Positions 58,622-64,000 of a stretch of DNA of 64,000 nucleotides are shown here, piece by piece (the first letter of the stretch is position 1; each line of letters opens with the position of its first letter). Made by a program: the position numbers and the translations under genes. The notes beneath the pieces are model-generated. The model worked only from the letters and a program-made list of their open reading frames with translations. It did not search any database and was not told the origin of the DNA. The DNA lies in contig OZ018408.1 in NCBI GenBank assembly GCA_963969595.1, forward strand, positions 32,488,108 through 32,552,107. The letters are read 5' to 3'. This DNA is from Neckera pumila (Eukaryota; Streptophyta; Bryopsida; Hypnales; Neckeraceae).

Positions 58622-59427
58622 TCCCTAAAGGACCATGCCAGCTTGCATTTCTTGGCTACATAACAATTTTTGGCAGGTACATGTGATTGGAGATTTTTAT
58701 ATTTTGGACCAAAGTTTAAAAGAAAGTGGATACAAGGAGTATCTTTCATATGCACTAAATTTCATGACATTTGGAAATATGAGTCAAAAGTTATGGCCTA
58801 ATATATTATTTTTTTTATAAATGGGCAATCCAGGTAGATAAAAGAAATCACTTTTTTCAAAAACAAAAATTTGAAATTGGTTTTCTAGATTTATATACAC
58901 ATGAAAGCTTTGAATCATTCTATTTTGGTAAATGAGTCAAAAATTAATAGAGTTTTTAGTTTGCGGGCAGTTATAAATTTTCTACTCTAAAATAAACTTC
59001 AAAGTCCTTTATCTTATTCAGTTTTCAATACTTTTTGAAAAAAATTAAATCATAGAATGTAGATTGTTTATTACAACATTGTCACCATTGGGATTGGCAT
59101 TTTTCAATTCCATAATTAAGTTCTTAACAATTTAGTATTTTGAATCATTTTCTACTATTATCTACTTACTATTTTTTTCTATATGTTGTACAATTCCAAA
59201 TGATCAGAAATTTTTTAAGCATGTGGTCAATTTGTCCAGATAAAAGAATCCAAAGAAGCACCACCATTTTGGACATTTTTCAATAGAAAAGTGAGCTTGT
59301 GAAGTGCAGCTGCCTTGTTTTTTGTTACGTGTATGAAAAAAAAGTATTTCCAAAAATTTGATACTTGTACTATGGTAGTTTTTGAGCGTTCAATTCAATG
59401 AAAATATAGTCATGGAACTTTAGGGAT
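58622..59427. mobile_element. TTAA-flanked (piggyBac-like) MITE, 806 bp
   Basis: TTAA at 58618-58621 and 59428-59431. Ends TCCCTAAAGGACCATGCC and the inverse of TCCCTAAAGTTCCATGAC. Collinear with 59648-60570 in direct orientation, with an internal deletion near 59325. Confidence 0.7.
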
Positions 59428-59647
59428 TAAAGAGTGAACTGAATTTATTACAATATTGATGCCTTCAACATAAGAAAAGAACTTGTGAACAAAAGATGAT
59501 TCATTCAAATTTCACTTACATAGGACAACCTTGAGAGAAATAATAAAATTTGTGGATATATAAATCCAAGTGGTCCACATATGGACCATAGTTTGGACTA
59601 TGCACTAAAGAAAAAAATTGGAAAACCGAGAAAGTTAGTCACTTTAA

Positions 59648-60570
59648 CCCCTAAAGGACCAACATGCGTTTTTTGGCCGTATAGAAATTTTGGGCAGTAC
59701 GTGTGACTAGAGATATCCATATTTGAGGCTGAAATTTTAATAGAAGGTGGGGGCGAGGAATATCTTCATGTGTACCAAGTTTCATGACATTTTGAAATAC
59801 AAGTCAAAAGTTGTGACCTAATATGTGGGGTTTTTTTGGAACTGGGCAGTTTGGGCAGATCAGAAAAAATCATTTTTTTCGGAATTTCTTTTTTGAAATT
59901 GGTTCTCTACATTTATATATACTTAAAAAGCTTTGATTCATTCCATTTCAATCAATGAGTCAAAAGTTATGAGGGGTTTTGGTTTGCGGGCAGTTATGGA
60001 TTGTCTACTCTAAAAAAAATTTTAAAGTCGTTTATTTAACTCAATTTTCAATATTTTTGGAAAAAAAAAATTCCTAGGATGTAAATTGATTATTACAACA
60101 TTAGAACCGTTGGGATTGGTATCTTTAAATTCCATGATTAAAATTTTTAACAATTTAGTATTTTGAATAATTTTCTACTTCTTTCTGCTTACTATTTTTT
60201 TCCTATATGTTGTACAATTCCAAATGATGTGAAATTTTTCAAGCATATAGACAACTTGTTTAGGAAACTGAATTCAAAGAAGCACCACCTTTATCGGCAT
60301 TTTTTCATTGAAAAGTGAGCTTGCAAAGTGCAGCTGCCAGGTTTTTCGCAGGATTGAAAAAATGGTTTTCAAGACTTTGAATGCTTATATCTTATGATCC
60401 ACACAGTGGAATTTTCTGAAATTTTTACCACATGTTTTCAAAATATCATACTACAAGATCCTACGGTTACATGTGTCAAAAATTGTTTTTTTCCAAAAAT
60501 TTGGTAGTTTTATTAGAAATGGCAGTTTTGGAGCGTTTTTGGTGAGAACATAGTCATGAAACTTTAGGGG
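59648..60570. mobile_element. TTAA-flanked (piggyBac-like) MITE, 923 bp
   Basis: Perfect TTAA at 59644-59647 and 60571-60574. Ends CCCCTAAAGGACCAACATGC and the inverse of CCCCTAAAGTTTCATGACT. This is the best-preserved member of its subfamily. No open frame of note. Confidence 0.75.
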
Positions 60571-60574
60571 TTAA

Positions 60575-63567
60575 ATTTAAGTCTAAGCAAAATGTATTTA
60601 AAAACTCTTGGGCACCTCATATAATAATAGGATTTTAGGTTCAATTAGATGAAGTTTGAGCGCTTGTTCTTCAAAAATTTATAGTAAGTTCAAATTCAAT
60701 CAAAAATTTGAAAATCTTAGGAAATGTAGAAGACTTGCTTCATCTTAAAAAATAAAACAAAAATATTTCTACTCATATTTAATGAAAAATATAACAATGT
60801 AGAGCACAAAATATTGAGGTCCAATATATGGTCTTATAATGCACAGTTTGTTGAGCTAGGCTATATTTGTATTGTCAAGGCATTGGTTTCTAGATTTCTT
60901 TAAGAAACAAAGTCCCTTAATTTAGGAGAATGCATGGTTCAAAAGACACATCTATATAGATAAATATAGTACAATGTATTAAACATTACAATTTGTTATA
61001 GTTATGTGCAAAATTAAGTTGGGCATTTCTAAATGCACCACCAACCCTAAACCGCCATCTTTACTATGGGTACATCTCCAAAATCAATTATGTATCTATA
61101 TGGAAGAAACCATTTGTTCCTTAATAACTTTTGCATACAATATTCAAATGTCGCGTTCTTTAGTGCATTGAAACCTCTTTTCATTTGCCAATAAAATAAT
61201 ATGAGAATTTGACCAATTTGATAATAGTAACTAAGCATAGGAGAAAAAAGTGGCGGTTTGAGGGACACCCACTTTACACCAAGATATTATGCATAAAAAA
61301 GACTTGTACACACAGTACACACTTAACTTGTGATTGTGCACCATATTGAGGGATTAATGAAAATTACGCTCCTTGCTACACCTTTGGGCTTTGGGCTAAG
61401 CCTTCTTCCTTTTTCAAGCGTAGTTTTCCATTAACTAAGCCCGAAATATAGTGTATGAAATTTACAAATCTCATCGGTACAATGAAAAAGGTGGCTGAAA
61501 ATTGTGGTTAGGTCTTTGTATTTATAAATTGTGGGAATGTTGCACTTGCTTGGACCATTGAAACTTGCCTTTGCACCAAGAAGCGTTGTGCGAGGTGGCA
61601 TGTGCAAGATTTGATTATAGCAAGTAGGTGATGGATTAAATTACTTTTGGATTTATATTTTTTTCAATGTCCTTTGTGAGAGGAAATTTCTTCCTATAAT
61701 GTAGCAACTTCTATTTTGAATTGGAGATATTTCGTATATTCACACACTTTGAAAATTTATTCCCAACAATTGGCCAATTTATTTCCAAAAAATCGGATTT
61801 TTTAGTTTCTTAGGAATTTAGGGTTTATAAATGGTATAAATTAAAAACACAAATGATTGAATGTTCATTGAAAACTTTAGAGTACAAATTACCATGAAAA
61901 ATTGCAACATAAAGAAAAAGTGAAGTGTTAGGACAAAATACAAATTAAATTACTGAAGAATTTTCTTCCAGGGGAGTCACTTAGTGTATCTATAACTAAC
62001 AACAAGTGTTCAAGTGATTTTTGGCCCTCCTATTCATTATTATGATTTTGACCTATAATTTTGAGCATTAATTGTTTAACAAAGGCTATAGGTTTCTATA
62101 GTCAAATATTTCCAATTCAAATACCAGATTAAATGATTTCTAGAGAAGATTGAAAAATGGACTAATATGGCATATTTTTCAACTCAAATATTTATAGAGA
62201 ATACAGTTTGCTGACTATTGCATCAATATTCAATGAATATAAACTTTCAATAGAGAATTATTTGTGAGAATTTTTTATGTATTTTTTATACAATTTTTTC
62301 TTATATAAAATAGGGGTGTGAAAGTTCATTTCAACTTTGCAGTGTATCTTTTTACTTCAAAAATTAGTAACTAATTGTAATTCAAATATAAAATTTAACT
62401 ATCTTAAATTTTAATTATCAATAACTTGAAGTAATTATTAATAATTCAAAACATAAACTTTCAAAGTAGGAAAATCTACTCATATCTTTTTCTTTTCCTT
62501 TTGTTTAAATTTTAGAACATAAGATAGGGGGTCCAAAATCTTAACGCACATAGTTCCTAATGGACCTTCTAAATGATTTCCCCAGATTTTCTTATGATAT
62601 ATATTTTCTATATAGTGTCACTACTTAAGTAAAATTCTTCTGCATTTCCAACAGTTTTTGGATTGGAAATGAACAATCTAATGGCCTAGACTACTATGCA
62701 TTCAAGTTCATTAATTTCTTTGTTTGCTTGTTAGATTACAAATAAAAGGGTTGTATATGAAATCTATCTCTAGAAGAGTATCTTTGACTCTATTTAGTAT
62801 TGAAAGGTTTTTAAGAAACTTCTCATTGTTCCACAATACAATAATAGATAAATTAAAGGTTCTTTGAAAAATTTAAATTGTAAAAGAGTGCTAATTTCTT
62901 GATTAATGCAATAATCAAGAAAATCCATGAAATGCCTTGGTAATAAAAGATTTATTGAGTTTTTTTACAAGTTATAAATTTTTAATGCTTTCTGTGGAAC
63001 TTCAACTCTTGAGCAAAATATGGGAGTTTTTTTGATATTTTTTTCAAATTTATACCTAAAAATTTTCTTTCAACGGCTTTGGATTGATTGTTTGGCACCA
63101 AGGACTACATAAAAATGTCTCATAAATGACATTCAAAGAAATTATAGAAATAAAAATGAAACTATTCATCATATTATAAGGCAACAATGGAGTTTTCATC
63201 CTCATATATAGGGTTAGCCGGTTAGGTTCACATATGAAAGGTTTGGAAACCTTAAGAAACTTTTCATTACAACAACCGTTCATCTAAAAAAGGCACAAAA
63301 TGATTGGACAACAAAATATCCACTCAATTCAAGTAATCTCTTAACACTTATACAAAACCAAATTCAGTTCTTTATTATTGGAGGATCATTGACCCACATA
63401 CATTGCCAAATAGCTAACATAGTGAATCCAAGCTAGCAAGCAACTTTTTCAAAAGTTAGCCACTGGCTACTCTTTCCAAAAGCCAATACTTTCACTATAC
63501 AACACATTTGCTGGAGATCAAGATTGATGCTATCAAGTAGCTCCATACAAAGCTGGTCTCCATTCCA
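60575..63567. other. AT-rich intergenic DNA, no gene recognised
   Basis: Presumed downstream region of the TPD1-like gene (minus strand) and simple AT-rich sequence. A 122-residue-or-shorter set of frames shows nothing protein-like. Confidence 0.5.
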
Positions 63568-64000
63568 TCACCAACATGTCACCTTTGCCGATTTCAGCGT
63601 TAGTGGCTCCTTCATGATTTCACTGTATTGAAACGTCAGTGTATTTGCATTCTCAATCCTATTCCCGTCATTCACAATACAAGTCCCAGCTTTTGTGTCC
63701 AGGCGCCGAAACACGTGGGGATTCACCAAAGTAGGTGTGTGAAATGCACCGCATTGCACAATCACTTTGGAGATCATGCATAGGGGGTTGGTGCACAAGT
63801 TCGCGATTTGGACTTGCCAGATGGGAATGCCCGAGCCCGAGGCCTCGTATTGCTGGATGCTAATGTCTCGTGGGTGGCAAGGGTTAGCCAGGGCTTGAGT
63901 GCCAATGATGGGGGTCTTCGCCAATGCTTGATCCATGGCAAATGATTCGTATTCTACAAAAGTTGGCCGAGCTGACTCAGAGAACGAGAGGATGGTGAAC
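63568..64000 (-). CDS. TPD1-like secreted protein, 3' part (cut at window edge)
   Basis: Resembles the TAPETUM DETERMINANT 1 family: small, cysteine-rich secreted ligands; in Arabidopsis TPD1 binds the receptor kinase EMS1/EXS to specify anther tapetum. The frame is open from the window edge to TGA at 63568. Matching features in order: CHPRDISIQQYEASGSGIPI, WQVQIANLCTNP, IVQCGAF, LVNPHVFRRLD, CIVNDGNRI, LTFQYSE and a final KVTCW. These parallel the family's 'C..DI.V.Q', 'C....I.V.CG.F.S...VNP..FRRL', 'CLVNDG' and 'SFQY' blocks. The possible ATG at 63936 is not taken as the start because the frame continues upstream (LSFSESARPTFVEYESF) and a signal peptide is expected beyond 64000. The Cys spacing differs slightly from the angiosperm TPD1, so ligand function is inferred only. 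Confidence 0.75.
   Translation of the reverse strand, partial: FTILSFSESARPTFVEYESFAMDQALAKTPIIGTQALANPCHPRDISIQQYEASGSGIPIWQVQIANLCTNPLCMISKVIVQCGAFHTPTLVNPHVFRRLDTKAGTCIVNDGNRIENANTLTFQYSEIMKEPLTLKSAKVTCW

Noticed and set aside
8047..60574. Reading the CCCCTAAAG family as a satellite or LTR family
   Set aside because: Copies are dispersed in both orientations with inverted ends and TTAA flanks. No reverse transcriptase, primer-binding site or direct terminal repeats were seen.

Overview
This window reads as nuclear DNA of a land plant. The evidence is GT-AG-spliced genes for a plastid-type shikimate kinase, a plant ZFWD protein (two CCCH zinc fingers plus WD40 repeats) and a TPD1-like secreted protein. 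These sit in long AT-rich intergenic DNA full of DNA transposons. Compact introns (about 120-850 bp), GC-rich exons in AT-rich surroundings and a DUF4419 gene make me lean towards a seedless plant such as a moss, but the species cannot be read from the sequence.

Layout. 1-8046 is AT-rich, with one plausible small unknown gene (5799-6257, minus), an imperfect foldback at 3991-4092 and a degenerate ~178-bp tandem array. 8047-15406 is a transposon graveyard. Its centrepiece is a nest at 12367-15406: a long-armed foldback element holds a TTAA-flanked element, which holds a Helitron-like element, which carries a compound TTTG/TTTTG microsatellite. 16700-20180 holds a gene-like spliced segment beside a pogo/Tigger-type transposase broken by one in-frame TGA. 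21864-24293 is another nest of MITEs and two kinds of TTAA element. 25358-28897 is the shikimate kinase gene in eight coding exons. About 30405-34262 and 41720-45560 are two inverted arms, each with a complete seven-exon ZFWD gene. The genes are divergent and nearly identical in a core of about 3 kb. The 7.5-kb spacer holds a 34-bp minisatellite, a CACTA-like element, a TTAA element and a PIF/Harbinger-like element. 46178-47081 is a Stowaway-like element with a MITE inside it. 47969-49051 is a DUF4419 gene broken by one in-frame TAG. 50096-60570 is mostly TIR elements, several nested or abutting. 63568-64000 is the 3' part of a TPD1-like gene cut by the window edge.

Main result. The commonest repeat is a family about 0.9 kb long. 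Its ends read CCCCTAAAG.../...CTTTAGGGG and its copies are flanked by TTAA, the terminal signature of the piggyBac superfamily. About ten copies or fragments are visible, several interrupted by other elements, so insertion order can be read from uninterrupted relatives in the same window. No transposase for this family was seen here.

The host genes do not form a pathway. Shikimate kinase serves plastid aromatic amino-acid synthesis, ZFWD proteins are putative RNA-binding WD40 scaffolds, and TPD1-like proteins are secreted ligands. All repeat boundaries were found by eye without alignment software and may be off by a few bases.
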